A stretch of 64,000 nucleotides of DNA from Mucilaginibacter auburnensis (GTDB taxonomy: Bacteria; Bacteroidota; Bacteroidia; Sphingobacteriales; Sphingobacteriaceae): NCBI RefSeq assembly GCF_002797815.1, contig NZ_PGFJ01000002.1, positions 372,001 through 436,000 on the forward strand. The letters run 5' to 3'. Under the pieces are notes generated by a model, which searched no databases, had not been told where the DNA came from, and saw only the letters and a list, made by a program, of their open reading frames with translations. Each line of letters starts with the position of its first letter. The first letter of the stretch is position 1. Both the position numbers and the translations under genes were made by a program. This document shows positions 1 through 7,801 of this stretch, piece after piece.

Positions 1-957
1 CTCGTAACTCAACTCTGTCCCAAAGTATCCGCTTCTCCCGTCAAATTTGCGTTGGCTTGTTTGCGTCAAATCAGTAGCATCGCTTCCGAAAGAGGTCCGT
101 ATTAAAGAACTTTCCGTTTCGGGCGTTTTGTTAATGGAGCCGCCCGCGGTAGCAGCAACCAACAATTTTCCTGCTTTAAAATTGAATGAGCTACCAACAC
201 CAGGTCCGCCTGTTGGCGTACTGCCATTCAAATTCACAGTACCGTTGTAGCCATCAGCTGTTTTTTTACTGGTAACTATATTAATTATTCCTGCAAAACC
301 TTCTGCATCATATTTAGCCGGAGGATTTGTAATAACTTCAATTTTCTCGATGGTAGCTGCAGGCATACTGCGCAGCACATCTTTGGGGTTTTGCTCTATC
401 ATTCCAGATGGCTTGCCGTTTAAAAAAATCTTAAACCCGGTATTATTCTTTAACAGAATATTTTGGTCGGCATCCAACGATACGAACGGCACTTTACGCA
501 TCATGTCCAAAACACTGCTGCCTTTGCTATCCGGATCGGCTTTAACATCATATACCAGCCTATCAGCTTCCTGTCGCACCAGGTGCTTAGCTGCAGAAAT
601 CTCAACTGTATTAAGCGTTTTCCCTTCGGGTGCCAATTGCAAACCTACTTCTATACGGCCCGATTTAGCATCTATTGTTTCAATAACAATGGTTTTGCTT
701 TGATAGCCCTGCATTTGAGAGCCTAAGCGATAATCGCCTTGCAAATCGTTGATACTAAACCTGCCATTTTCGTCGCTTAAGACTATTTTGACCGACTTAT
801 CTGTTAACGACTTAACGGCCACCGTAGCGGCTTTTATGGGCTGTCTACTAATAGAGTCTGTAACTATACCGCTGATTGTAAAAGTGGTCTGCGCTTTTGA
901 CTTGTTATGTGCGAGCAAGATGATTGCGCACATGGTTAGTATTTTAAACATCTTCAT
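1..957 (-). CDS. TonB-dependent outer-membrane receptor-like protein, C-terminus cut by window edge
   Basis: The minus-strand frame is open from the ATG at 957 to the window edge, giving 319 residues without a stop. It begins with a signal peptide (about 1-21, ending near SKAQ). A carboxypeptidase-regulatory-like beta-sandwich follows (about 25-105), starting FTISGIVTDSISRQ. Next comes a plug-like segment (about 125-225) with VLDMMRKVPFVSLD, NGKPSGMIEQNPKDVL and the typical AEGFAGIINIVTSKK. This order is that of Bacteroidota outer-membrane beta-barrel family proteins related to TonB-dependent receptors. The barrel itself mostly lies outside the window. The substrate cannot be told. An alternative ATG at 951 is possible. 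Confidence 0.85.
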   Translation of the reverse strand, partial: MKMFKILTMCAIILLAHNKSKAQTTFTISGIVTDSISRQPIKAATVAVKSLTDKSVKIVLSDENGRFSINDLQGDYRLGSQMQGYQSKTIVIETIDAKSGRIEVGLQLAPEGKTLNTVEISAAKHLVRQEADRLVYDVKADPDSKGSSVLDMMRKVPFVSLDADQNILLKNNTGFKIFLNGKPSGMIEQNPKDVLRSMPAATIEKIEVITNPPAKYDAEGFAGIINIVTSKKTADGYNGTVNLNGSTPTGGPGVGSSFNFKAGKLLVAATAGGSINKTPETESSLIRTSFGSDATDLTQTSQRKFDGRSGYFGTELSYE

Positions 958-1060
958 ATTGTTTTGGTTTAGTTGGGCCGGAAAAACAGGGCATACCCCT
1001 CCCTGTAGCCTGTTGAGCCATTAAAATTTTTGCTGATCGAAATGGTTGTATGGTTAAAAG

Positions 1061-1423
1061 TTATTCGTCCCTCTTATTACGGGCCACGAAATAATAGGCA
1101 AGAAAACCTATAGCGATGAAGATCAGTTCTATGCCGTAAGGCAAAGGAGATTCATATTGATTGGCTGAAGGAATAAAGTAAATGAGCACCAGCCCAATTC
1201 CGCCCGACAATAAAATAATCCCCCATCTAAGCGATGCCACTTTTTGGCTATAAGAGTTACTAAGTACTTTAAGTACTTCAGGATCTGTTTGCCCGGAATT
1301 GATCAGTCGCATTTTTAAAATAAAATTTAATATAGCTATTAATATAATGGCGGTAGCCGCAAATAAGGTTATAGAGACTGATATGCCTTCCAAATGCTGC
1401 CAAATTATTTCTGAGTGTTCCAT
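1061..1423 (-). CDS. Small membrane protein, DUF6249-like
   Basis: About 120 residues starting MEHSEIIWQHLEGISVSITL. There is a membrane helix near residues 15-37, then a short charged stretch (MRLINSGQTDPEVLKVLSN), and two further hydrophobic helices in the second half ending in a basic tail (YFVARNKRDE). This layout resembles DUF6249 proteins, which often sit beside ECF sigma factors in Bacteroidota. Here the gene is divergent from the sigma factor at 1554. The frame is open further upstream, to 1483. I prefer 1423 because the extra 20 residues would precede a normal membrane-protein start. Function is unknown. Confidence 0.6.
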   Translation of the reverse strand: MEHSEIIWQHLEGISVSITLFAATAIILIAILNFILKMRLINSGQTDPEVLKVLSNSYSQKVASLRWGIILLSGGIGLVLIYFIPSANQYESPLPYGIELIFIAIGFLAYYFVARNKRDE

Positions 1424-1553
1424 GTTGGTTTGGTTTAAATGATTATTGCCCAGTAGACACGCCAGCCATCTAAAAGGTTGCATAAGCGTTTATTATTTTA
1501 GTTTTCCATTTAATTAGGCACTTGTGCAACAATACGGAAGTTTGCCGTGTCTA

Positions 1554-2138
1554 ATGGCCATGCTAAACCAACAGTCGCTTATTGCTAAAATATTGCAAGG
1601 TGATAACAAAGCCTTTGAGCAACTGATAAAACAGTATGAAAGGCTTGTGCTGCATGTAACCGGGCGACTAATTAAACAGGAAGACGAGGTAACGGACGTT
1701 TGCCAGGAGGTTTTTATAAAGGTCTATTACGGGTTAGCTAAGTTCAATAACCGGTCAAAGCTAAGCACCTGGATAGCGAGAATTGCTTACCTTACTTCAA
1801 TCAATCATTTACGAAAATATAAATATGAGCATGAAAACAGGATATGGAACAACAACGATGACTTAGGTAATTACCATTTTAGTTTGGACACACCCGAAAC
1901 GTTATTGATCAAAAAAGATGCTAATGCTTATGTTCAGCATCTGATAACCCAACTACCGGTGGCATACCGGACGGTGTTAACGCTTTATCATTTAGAGGAA
2001 TTTAGTTACAGCGAAATAGAAGAAATTACCGGTATGCGCGAAGGCACAGTGAAAAACTACTTATTCAGGGCCCGAAAACTGTTGAAAGAAAAATTAACCG
2101 CCTATTTGCAAAACGAAGAAGGAAATGAAAAACTTTGA
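1554..2138 (+). CDS. ECF-type RNA polymerase sigma factor
   Basis: Directs RNA polymerase to a specific promoter set. The protein is about 194 residues. Region 2 (about residues 15-85) contains DVCQEVFIKVYYGL and the STWIARIAYLTSINHLRK stretch that contacts the -10 DNA. Region 4 (about 130-185) contains YSEIEEITGMREGTVKNYLF, a helix-turn-helix. The frame also has a GTG at 1524 and another ATG at 1560; 1554 is the first ATG. The 3' end overlaps the next gene by 14 bases, so the two are translationally coupled, a common sigma/anti-sigma arrangement. Regulated targets are unknown. Confidence 0.9.
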   Translation: MAMLNQQSLIAKILQGDNKAFEQLIKQYERLVLHVTGRLIKQEDEVTDVCQEVFIKVYYGLAKFNNRSKLSTWIARIAYLTSINHLRKYKYEHENRIWNNNDDLGNYHFSLDTPETLLIKKDANAYVQHLITQLPVAYRTVLTLYHLEEFSYSEIEEITGMREGTVKNYLFRARKLLKEKLTAYLQNEEGNEKL

Positions 2139-2457
2139 GGAAGAAGATATTGACGCACTACTAACAGGCGCATTAAAGAAAGAGCCGGATCTGGATCTGC
2201 CGCACGGATTTGCGGTAATAACCGCCAGAAAAGTGAATAGACGCGGCAAATCAGAGTTTAAAACTTATTTGCTGGCCTGGTTGAGTGTTATTGTTATTGC
2301 ATCTATTGCAGTATGCATGCTCACATTATCAAAAAGCGAAGCAGCCGTTCAACTACTGGCTTTTTTGTCACGTTTTAAGTATATAATTGGTTCTGTGATA
2401 TTTGTAGTACTTGGCATTGAGTTTCTCGATCAAAAAGTTACTAGATCATATTTATAG
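2125..2457 (+). CDS. Small membrane protein coupled to the sigma factor (possible anti-sigma)
   Basis: A 110-residue protein that overlaps the sigma gene by 14 bases. It has an acidic cytoplasmic N-terminus of about 48 residues (NFEEEDIDALLTGALKKEPD). Two hydrophobic helices follow (about 50-68 and 80-100, the second containing YIIGSVIFVVLGIEF), then a short tail. The position and shape suggest a membrane anti-sigma factor, with the N-terminal region holding the sigma factor. No zinc-binding anti-sigma motif (HxxxCxxC) is visible, so the role is inferred from context. Confidence 0.65.
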   Translation: MKNFEEEDIDALLTGALKKEPDLDLPHGFAVITARKVNRRGKSEFKTYLLAWLSVIVIASIAVCMLTLSKSEAAVQLLAFLSRFKYIIGSVIFVVLGIEFLDQKVTRSYL

Positions 2458-2470
2458 CTTTTATAGTACC

Positions 2471-2492
2471 ACAAATAGTTCCGATTATTTGT
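2471..2492. repeat. Short inverted repeat upstream of the molybdoenzyme gene
   Basis: ACAAATA at 2471-2477 and TATTTGT at 2486-2492 form a 7-bp perfect inverted repeat with an 8-base loop, 11 bases before the ATG at 2504. It could be an operator or a weak hairpin. There is no further support. Confidence 0.3.
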
Positions 2493-2503
2493 AACTTGTA
2501 TCT

Positions 2504-3199
2504 ATGGGAGACAAGGAAAAACTCGACCGCATTATTGAAGCCCGCATGAAGCTGAAAGCTCGCTTTGAGCAGCAAATGGCCGGCACCCCATCCATGGCTG
2601 ACGATGCGCCGCAGGGAAGCGGCGAGCCTAATCGCCATAGTATGCCTACTTTGCCTATTGGTCAGACGGTTACCTATAAATGGCCGGTGCTTGATCTGGG
2701 TTATCATCCCGATATTTCGCAAGACCGCTGGCGCTTAGTTATTGATGGCGCTGTAGAAAACCCTGTACGTTTAACATGGAAAGAGTTTATGGCGCTGCCG
2801 CAAACTAAGGATACTTCAGATTTCCATTGTGTTACCACCTGGTCAAAACTCAACATGCCATGGAAAGGTGTTAGTTTGCTTGATCTGGCCGCTTTGGTGC
2901 ATCCTAAAGAGGAAGCGACGCATATGATGTGCTATGGTTATGATACCTATACTACTAATCTTTCTTTAGAGGAAGCTTTAAAGCCGGATGTACTATTGGT
3001 ACATACATTTGAGGGGCAGCCATTGCCCAAAGAACATGGCGGCCCCTGCCGTATGATCACCCCGCAGCTTTACGCCTGGAAGGGTGCTAAATGGATTAAA
3101 CGTATAGAGTTTATTACGCAAAACAAGTTAGGCTTTTGGGAAGAGCGCGGATACTCTAACACTGCCTACCCATGGCGTAATGATCGCTATAGCGATTAG
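2504..3199 (+). CDS. Sulfite-oxidase-like molybdopterin oxidoreductase
   Basis: A 231-residue protein of the oxidoreductase molybdopterin-binding family (sulfite oxidase fold, YuiH-like cytosolic type). Cys109 in DFHCVTTWSKLNMPWKG is the expected molybdenum ligand. Other family landmarks are YGYDTYTTNLSLEEAL, PLPKEHGGPCRMITP and the C-terminal KWIKRIEF. There is no signal peptide and no heme domain, so it is probably soluble, with an unknown electron acceptor and substrate. It ends overlapping the convergent DinB gene by 4 bases. The protein is shorter than sulfite oxidase proper, as expected for this subfamily. Confidence 0.88.
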   Translation: MGDKEKLDRIIEARMKLKARFEQQMAGTPSMADDAPQGSGEPNRHSMPTLPIGQTVTYKWPVLDLGYHPDISQDRWRLVIDGAVENPVRLTWKEFMALPQTKDTSDFHCVTTWSKLNMPWKGVSLLDLAALVHPKEEATHMMCYGYDTYTTNLSLEEALKPDVLLVHTFEGQPLPKEHGGPCRMITPQLYAWKGAKWIKRIEFITQNKLGFWEERGYSNTAYPWRNDRYSD

Positions 3200-3696
3200 T
3201 CAGCCAACACCTTTTCTGTTAAGAATATCAGCTGACCGCGGTGATAGTTAACATGGCTCGCCCTGCTCAATAACACGTTCAGTTTGTTGCGGTGTGGTTC
3301 GTTAGCAAAGTCGGCTTCTGTTACATTCATGTGGCGGCCTAACCACCAAGCACTGTCTTTTGTAGCAAACTCGGCTGTTAGTTTGCTATTGATGGCCTCC
3401 CACTTAGCTTTTAACTCGTTGATATCTACCTGGTAATTGATATCAGTTTCGCTTTCGCGTATGAAACGGGCCAGTTCAGGGAACTTTATTTCACCTAAAC
3501 CCAATATCGGTAACAGAGCATCAGACACCGCTACCAGATGCGCGAACAGGTACAACCCGCTGCTGCGCTTTGGCGCAACTTTGCCGGCATACACATGGTC
3601 TGGAAATTTATTGAAAAGTTGGGTTAGCTGCTGGTTATTGCTTTCCCAAAACTGAATGATTTGTTGTATAGGTAATGATATTGCTTGAGTTTCCAT
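3196..3696 (-). CDS. DinB-family protein
   Basis: A 166-residue protein with the four-helix DinB/YfiT fold. Histidines at plausible metal-binding positions are in LYLFAHLVAVSDALL (about residue 52) and in the C-terminal SHVNYHRGQLIFL. Bacterial DinB-family members are metal-dependent enzymes, for example thiol S-transferases, or proteins of unknown role induced by stress. The substrate cannot be assigned here. The gene converges with the upstream molybdoenzyme gene and overlaps it by 4 bases. Confidence 0.8.
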   Translation of the reverse strand: METQAISLPIQQIIQFWESNNQQLTQLFNKFPDHVYAGKVAPKRSSGLYLFAHLVAVSDALLPILGLGEIKFPELARFIRESETDINYQVDINELKAKWEAINSKLTAEFATKDSAWWLGRHMNVTEADFANEPHRNKLNVLLSRASHVNYHRGQLIFLTEKVLAD

Positions 3697-3751
3697 GGTG
3701 CAATAATAGGCAACTTAAAATTAATTCGAAAAGTATCGATACATTTTTGAT

Positions 3752-4900
3752 CTAAACATGACTATTCAATTTCAGCATGTGCCCTATGTCAGTTCCTATG
3801 CGAACGAGGTTAAAGTACGTGTTACTGATAGCTGTTTCCATATCGGCAGGCTCGTTACCAATAGCTAATAAAATATCAAAATATTTCCGCAGTTCCTCGT
3901 CATCTTCTAATGGAACTTTGCCCGCTACAGCAATTACAGGCAAGCCTCGTTGCTTTGCTAAAGCGGCTACGCCAAATGGCCCTTTACCTTGCAGGGTCTG
4001 ACTATCAATGCTCCCCTCTCCTGTTATCACAACACTTGCATTTTGTAGCGATTTATCAAACTCCGTCAGTTGTAAAAAGTACGATATTCCGTTCACCAAC
4101 CGAGCATTCAAATAAGCATGTACGCCGGATGTTGCGCCGCCTGCCGCACCACCGTAATTAAGCGTATTAATATTGATGTTACAAGTTTTTAGGGTGATAG
4201 CGGCGAAGTTGGTAAGAAAGCTATCCAGTTGTTGTACCATCTCCTCCGTTGCTCCCTTTTGCGGACCATATATAGCCGCTGCTCCATCTTTTCCCAAAAG
4301 CTGGCTATCCACATCACAAAGCACAACTATTTCACAAACTGCTATGCGCGGATCTAAGCCTCGCAGGTCTATATTCGCCAGTCGTTTTAAATTTTCAGGG
4401 GTGGGCTTTAGCAAAATGTTGCCTTCTTCGTCTAAAAAGGTCACACCTAAAGCATTTAAAATACCACATCCTCCATCAACACTTGCCGAGCCACCCATAG
4501 CCAGGATAATTTTGTTAACGCCGCGGTCTAAAGCCAGTTTCATCATTTGCCCGGTACCTAATGACGAAGTTTGCATAGGATTAAGTTCGTCCGGTGCCAG
4601 CAAACGTAAACCCGAAGCATCAGCCATTTCAATAACGGCGGTTTTCCCCCGGTCTATCAAACCAATAGTAGCTTCAATGGGCCTGCCTAATGGGTCATTC
4701 ACCACGCAGTTGACCAATTCTCCGTGGCATTTTTTCATAATTAGGCTGCCGGTACCGTCGCCGCCATCGGCAATAGGGAAACATTCTATGTTACAGTGTA
4801 AACCGCTTTGATGCAATCCTTTTTGCAATGCTTCGGCTACCTCAGTCGCGGTTACGCTGTTTTTGAATGCGTTGGGCGCTATCAATACATGTATTGCCAT
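3752..4900 (-). CDS. Glycerate 2-kinase (GlxK/GarK family)
   Basis: Phosphorylates D-glycerate with ATP, feeding it into lower glycolysis. The 382-residue length is normal for this family. Landmarks are the N-terminal APNAFKNSVTATEVAEAL, then FPIADGGDGTGSL, LGRPIEATIG, MADASGLRLL, IILAMGGSASVDGGCG and VVITGEGSIDSQTLQGKGP. The gene stands alone. No glyoxylate or galactarate pathway neighbours are present, so the metabolic context is not shown here. Confidence 0.92.
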   Translation of the reverse strand: MAIHVLIAPNAFKNSVTATEVAEALQKGLHQSGLHCNIECFPIADGGDGTGSLIMKKCHGELVNCVVNDPLGRPIEATIGLIDRGKTAVIEMADASGLRLLAPDELNPMQTSSLGTGQMMKLALDRGVNKIILAMGGSASVDGGCGILNALGVTFLDEEGNILLKPTPENLKRLANIDLRGLDPRIAVCEIVVLCDVDSQLLGKDGAAAIYGPQKGATEEMVQQLDSFLTNFAAITLKTCNININTLNYGGAAGGATSGVHAYLNARLVNGISYFLQLTEFDKSLQNASVVITGEGSIDSQTLQGKGPFGVAALAKQRGLPVIAVAGKVPLEDDEELRKYFDILLAIGNEPADMETAISNTYFNLVRIGTDIGHMLKLNSHV

Positions 4901-5109
4901 AACGATACAACTCTAAAATGCCTTGTGAGTTTATTAGATGTTTATTAGAACCTTGCTATCGTCTACCACCTCTATTCAACTTCACCAATTTGCGGGTTTT
5001 ACTATAAAACGCAACTTAAAATATTAAAAATTGAATAAAAGGCTTAAAAATATGCCTTATACGTATGTAGCCATGCCTTTTGTTAGCCCTATCTTAGCTG
5101 CATACTACT

Positions 5110-5223
5110 ATGAAAAACGCCAAGCAACAATACCGGTTATGGGAAGCAGTATTCATTGTTATAATGATACTATTAGCTGTTTACCTGGTGTTTTTCAGAA
5201 CGTTTCCGGTTAGGGTGATATAA
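5110..5223 (+). CDS. Small single-pass membrane peptide (37 residues)
   Basis: A short frame starting ATG at 5110 and ending TAA at 5221-5223, with an in-frame stop (TAG, 5095) upstream that fixes the start. The product begins MKNAKQQYRLWEAV. A hydrophobic stretch of about 18 residues (FIVIMILLAVYLVFF) follows, then a short basic tail RTFPVRVI. A charged head, one helix and a positive tail is a coherent small membrane protein. A longer overlapping frame (5031-5213) has no such structure and is less credible. The stop codon abuts the palindromic repeat at 5225. Function is unknown, and expression is not shown. Confidence 0.45.
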   Translation: MKNAKQQYRLWEAVFIVIMILLAVYLVFFRTFPVRVI

Positions 5224-5224
5224 T

Positions 5225-5280
5225 GCTGTAGTCGGAGACTACAAGCATTATAGTCCGAAGTCAGAGACTTCGGACAGCGG
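5225..5280. repeat. Palindromic repeat, copy C (two tandem hairpins)
   Basis: Two perfect hairpins with three-base loops: GTAGTC-GGA-GACTAC (5228-5242) and TCCGAAGTC-AGA-GACTTCGGA (5254-5274), followed by CAGCGG. The same pair recurs at 9465-9560 and, more degraded, at 9619-9714. This is a dispersed intergenic repeat family. Here it lies between the 37-residue peptide gene and the convergent J-domain gene. Confidence 0.75.
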
Positions 5281-5314
5281 AGGGTTCAATTTTAAATTTA
5301 CGCTAAGGTATAGC

Positions 5315-5764
5315 TTAAGCAGATGCCACTATTTTACTAACGCTGCGATAAACGTAGTTGCTAAAAATGTGCCTGCGCGCAAACCTGCCCGGCGAATCAG
5401 AATTGATCAGCTTTACATAAATTTCTTTAGGCACATCAAAATACTCGTACTCGTTGCCATCAAAAAACGATACGTTTAGCACCTGCGAACGGTACGAAAA
5501 ATCAACCATGGCAGAGGTTGTGGTAGTCAAATTATATTCGGTAAGCGTTTGGGCGCGTGTTTCGGGCGCAATGCTTACCAAAAAGTGGTAGGCTTCAATA
5601 ATCTGTTTGCTTTTTTCTTCAGCCTCCAGTTTGGCATCTGCACTTTCCTGAAATTTATCCGGATGCCACGTTTTCATCAACGACCGGTAAGATGTTTTTA
5701 GTTCCTGCAGGTCGGCTGCAACGGTTACACCCAATAACTTACGGTGCTCAATAATTTTTTTCAT
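5315..5764 (-). CDS. J-domain protein with C-terminal KTSC domain
   Basis: A 149-residue protein. Residues about 5-65 form a J domain with the HPD signature at 34-36 (KTWHPDKFQ), the motif that stimulates Hsp70 ATPase. Residues about 84-145 match the KTSC domain: SAMVDFSYRSQVLNVSFFDG, EYEYFDVPKEIYVKLINSD and GRFARRHIFSNYVYR. KTSC is a small domain of unknown biochemical role, seen alone or beside nucleic-acid-related proteins. The fusion suggests an Hsp70 co-chaperone whose client binding involves KTSC, which is inference. A promoter-like CAAAGGTA (a reversed TAnnTTTG) lies at 5808-5815. Confidence 0.82.
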   Translation of the reverse strand: MKKIIEHRKLLGVTVAADLQELKTSYRSLMKTWHPDKFQESADAKLEAEEKSKQIIEAYHFLVSIAPETRAQTLTEYNLTTTTSAMVDFSYRSQVLNVSFFDGNEYEYFDVPKEIYVKLINSDSPGRFARRHIFSNYVYRSVSKIVASA

Positions 5765-5807
5765 ACTTTTTATTAATGCATTATTGCGCCTCGGCTCAAT
5801 AATTTTG

Positions 5808-5815
5808 CAAAGGTA
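5808..5815 (-). promoter_or_regulatory. -7 promoter element for the J-domain gene
   Basis: On the minus strand this reads TACCTTTG, an exact TAnnTTTG Bacteroidota -7 box, 44 bases before the ATG at 5764. No clear TTG is found 20 bases further upstream. Confidence 0.45.
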
Positions 5816-5885
5816 CGGTATGTTTTTGTTAAAGCGGTGAGCTTATTAAAGTATATTATGTGCGGTTTAGCAGGCCTCACACTAC

Positions 5886-6815
5886 TTAAAAAATATAACC
5901 CTGATATATTCTACTTGTAACGTAATTAAATTGCGTTACTTTCCCGGAGCTTTGGCTGTAAATATAACTTGTTGAAGAAGACTTCCCTGTAGCTACAAAA
6001 ATTATCTTATCATTATCAGGAGCTAATGCCATTTTATAATTATAAATTTCCGCCCACCCGGTGGTAATTGCCACATCTGTATATCTCTTTGTAGCCAGAT
6101 CAATAATGCGGCACTTTATTCCGTAATTAAGACTAAGCACTATCAATTTCTTTCCATCGGGAGATATGCGTGCCTGTTCCAGGTACGGTATATCCTGGTT
6201 GTGATATATTGCGTTTCTAAAGTCACCATTGCTTGTTGCGTCAAAATAATTAAGGCGTGTATAACCTGTGAAATCAGAAAGCGCAACAACATACTTCCCA
6301 TCGGCGGTAATATCAGTTATTGCCCTAAACAAACCGCTAATTTTAGTTTCTCCCGTTCCGTTTTCATTAATGGAGTAAAGTTGGTAACTACCATCACCAA
6401 AGTTCCTATAAGCATAGTAAATAATGCCATTGTTACCTATTTTCACCATAAGCGGATAGATGTCGTTGTCTTTATAGCTTTTTATAACACGGTGATTACT
6501 TCCATCGGCTGCCATAAGGTGTAACTCTGTTGAATAAACACCAGGTTCGCCTTTACGCATAAAGTAAGCTATTTTGGTAACGGGCGTATTGGCCGACACA
6601 TCAGCAATAAAAACGTTTTTGCCCTCATCCTGCTGGTGGGTAACCAAGGTTTTTGGAGCCGTTCCATCTAAATTTTGACGAATTATGCTTACCTTATCAT
6701 TTTCGTTATCAACGGTATATACATTCAGCGCTTTTGATGATGGTTGGGTATTGTCGCCCTTTTTGCATGATAAAAGGCTTGTTGCAATAAATGCCAATGC
6801 TAAAATTCTTCTCAT
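5886..6815 (-). CDS. TolB-like beta-propeller lipoprotein
   Basis: A 309-residue protein with a lipoprotein signal peptide (SLLSC, lipidated Cys17). Repeated beta-propeller blades follow, such as DVSANTPVTKIAYFMRKG, ELHLMAADGSNHRVI, QLYSINENGTGETKISG and RISPDGKKLIVLSLNYG. The SPDGKK blade signature is typical of WD40-like/TolB propellers. It is presumably anchored in the outer membrane or facing the periplasm, perhaps as a binding scaffold. The gene stands alone, with the long inverted repeat of 6930-7040 upstream. Confidence 0.78.
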   Translation of the reverse strand: MRRILALAFIATSLLSCKKGDNTQPSSKALNVYTVDNENDKVSIIRQNLDGTAPKTLVTHQQDEGKNVFIADVSANTPVTKIAYFMRKGEPGVYSTELHLMAADGSNHRVIKSYKDNDIYPLMVKIGNNGIIYYAYRNFGDGSYQLYSINENGTGETKISGLFRAITDITADGKYVVALSDFTGYTRLNYFDATSNGDFRNAIYHNQDIPYLEQARISPDGKKLIVLSLNYGIKCRIIDLATKRYTDVAITTGWAEIYNYKMALAPDNDKIIFVATGKSSSTSYIYSQSSGKVTQFNYVTSRIYQGYIF

Positions 6816-6929
6816 TGTTGTGTAAGGTTTAAATTAAAGGCCGGATGGCTTATAGCTGGCAAATTTAATTTTAATGTTGAGATTTAATAATAAAATCTGG
6901 TGGCTTGCAAATGCTGTCGCAATAATGTT

Positions 6930-7040
6930 GCGTAGGCCGGAGCGCTGAGTTCTTGTGACATATTGAACAGCTTACCTTTGCTATTGGTAGGTTTACTTAA
7001 TATAAGAATTGGCCCAAGAACTCAGCCCGCTTGCCAACGC
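6930..7040. repeat. 26-bp imperfect inverted repeat with 59-base loop
   Basis: The arm at 6930-6955 (ending GCTGAGTTCTTG) and the arm at 7015-7040 (beginning CAAGAACTCAGC) are reverse complements with about five mismatches, and the inner 12 bases match perfectly. It starts 27 bases past the stop of the minus-strand gene at 7067. It could therefore be a 3' hairpin of the dGTPase operon, or a short non-autonomous element about 111 bases long. No clear target duplication was seen. Confidence 0.6.
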
Positions 7041-7066
7041 TGTATTCTCGCGCAGCTTGAACAGAT

Positions 7067-7801
7067 TTATTTATTCAAAAAAAACCTTGCGCGATTTTCA
7101 AATATTTGTGCAGCGTTGTGTGCTTCCAGATAACAAGCTCTTTTTTTCCTATGAAAATCGTTCATCAAAATCCGTCTTTCATTATCTCCTTCCTTGAGAT
7201 ATGAATCAATATTATTTAAATCTTCCTTTGTATTCGGAATTTGTTTATTCAGTTTATCTCTTTCTTGCAAGTTCATTTCGAGCGGACCAAGGGTGTTAAT
7301 CACCATGCCGTCAAACTCCATTGCCTTAAGCAGGCATTCGTTGGCTGATTTCACAGTTTCGTCGTCAGTAACCAGTAACGAGACCGTTGAAAAACTAACA
7401 TGTGCTTCTTTAAATTTAGCACCGTTTTCGACTATGTATTTTTCAATTTCAGTATAATTTTTTATCGTAAAGTATTCTGGAATTGTGCCTAGAAGGTGCT
7501 GTAACCATGTGTTGTAGTTGTAGTAAAAATCGATAAGAGCCTGCTGCGCTTGACTGTAAGATTTACCTTTTCTGTCTTTTAATATGTCTAGGTCTGAATT
7601 AGCTTGAGCCAGTTCTTTACTAAATTCGAGTTTTACAGATTCTACAAGTTTTGTCACACTAGAAATATCTTCTTTATGCCAATATCTTATCAAATAAGCT
7701 TGACCTAAACCAATCAATAATTGCAAGCATAACACAGCGATGTGTAAAAACCAGTAATCTCCTTGTTCCATCAGATTTAAAGCATTTCCCTTAAATTTCA
7801 A
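7067..7801 (-). CDS. Membrane-anchored coiled-coil protein paired with dGTPase
   Basis: A 244-residue protein I do not recognise. It has one N-terminal membrane helix (about 17-40, FLHIAVLCLQLLIGLGQAYL). Long charged helical segments follow (KLVESVKLEFSKELAQANSD, and later ERDKLNKQIPNTKEDLNNID), suggesting a cytoplasmic coiled coil. Its start overlaps the end of the dGTPase gene by 11 bases, so the two are almost certainly co-translated. Base composition is visibly AT-richer than the genes at 9860-17700. It may anchor or regulate the dGTPase at the membrane, which is inference from gene order only. Confidence 0.75.
   Translation of the reverse strand: MKFKGNALNLMEQGDYWFLHIAVLCLQLLIGLGQAYLIRYWHKEDISSVTKLVESVKLEFSKELAQANSDLDILKDRKGKSYSQAQQALIDFYYNYNTWLQHLLGTIPEYFTIKNYTEIEKYIVENGAKFKEAHVSFSTVSLLVTDDETVKSANECLLKAMEFDGMVINTLGPLEMNLQERDKLNKQIPNTKEDLNNIDSYLKEGDNERRILMNDFHRKKRACYLEAHNAAQIFENRARFFLNK

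Noticed and set aside
5031..5213. 60-residue + strand frame upstream of the palindromic repeat
   Set aside because: It has no membrane or domain pattern and overlaps the better 37-residue frame at 5110-5223. Its beginning lies in AT-rich leader sequence.
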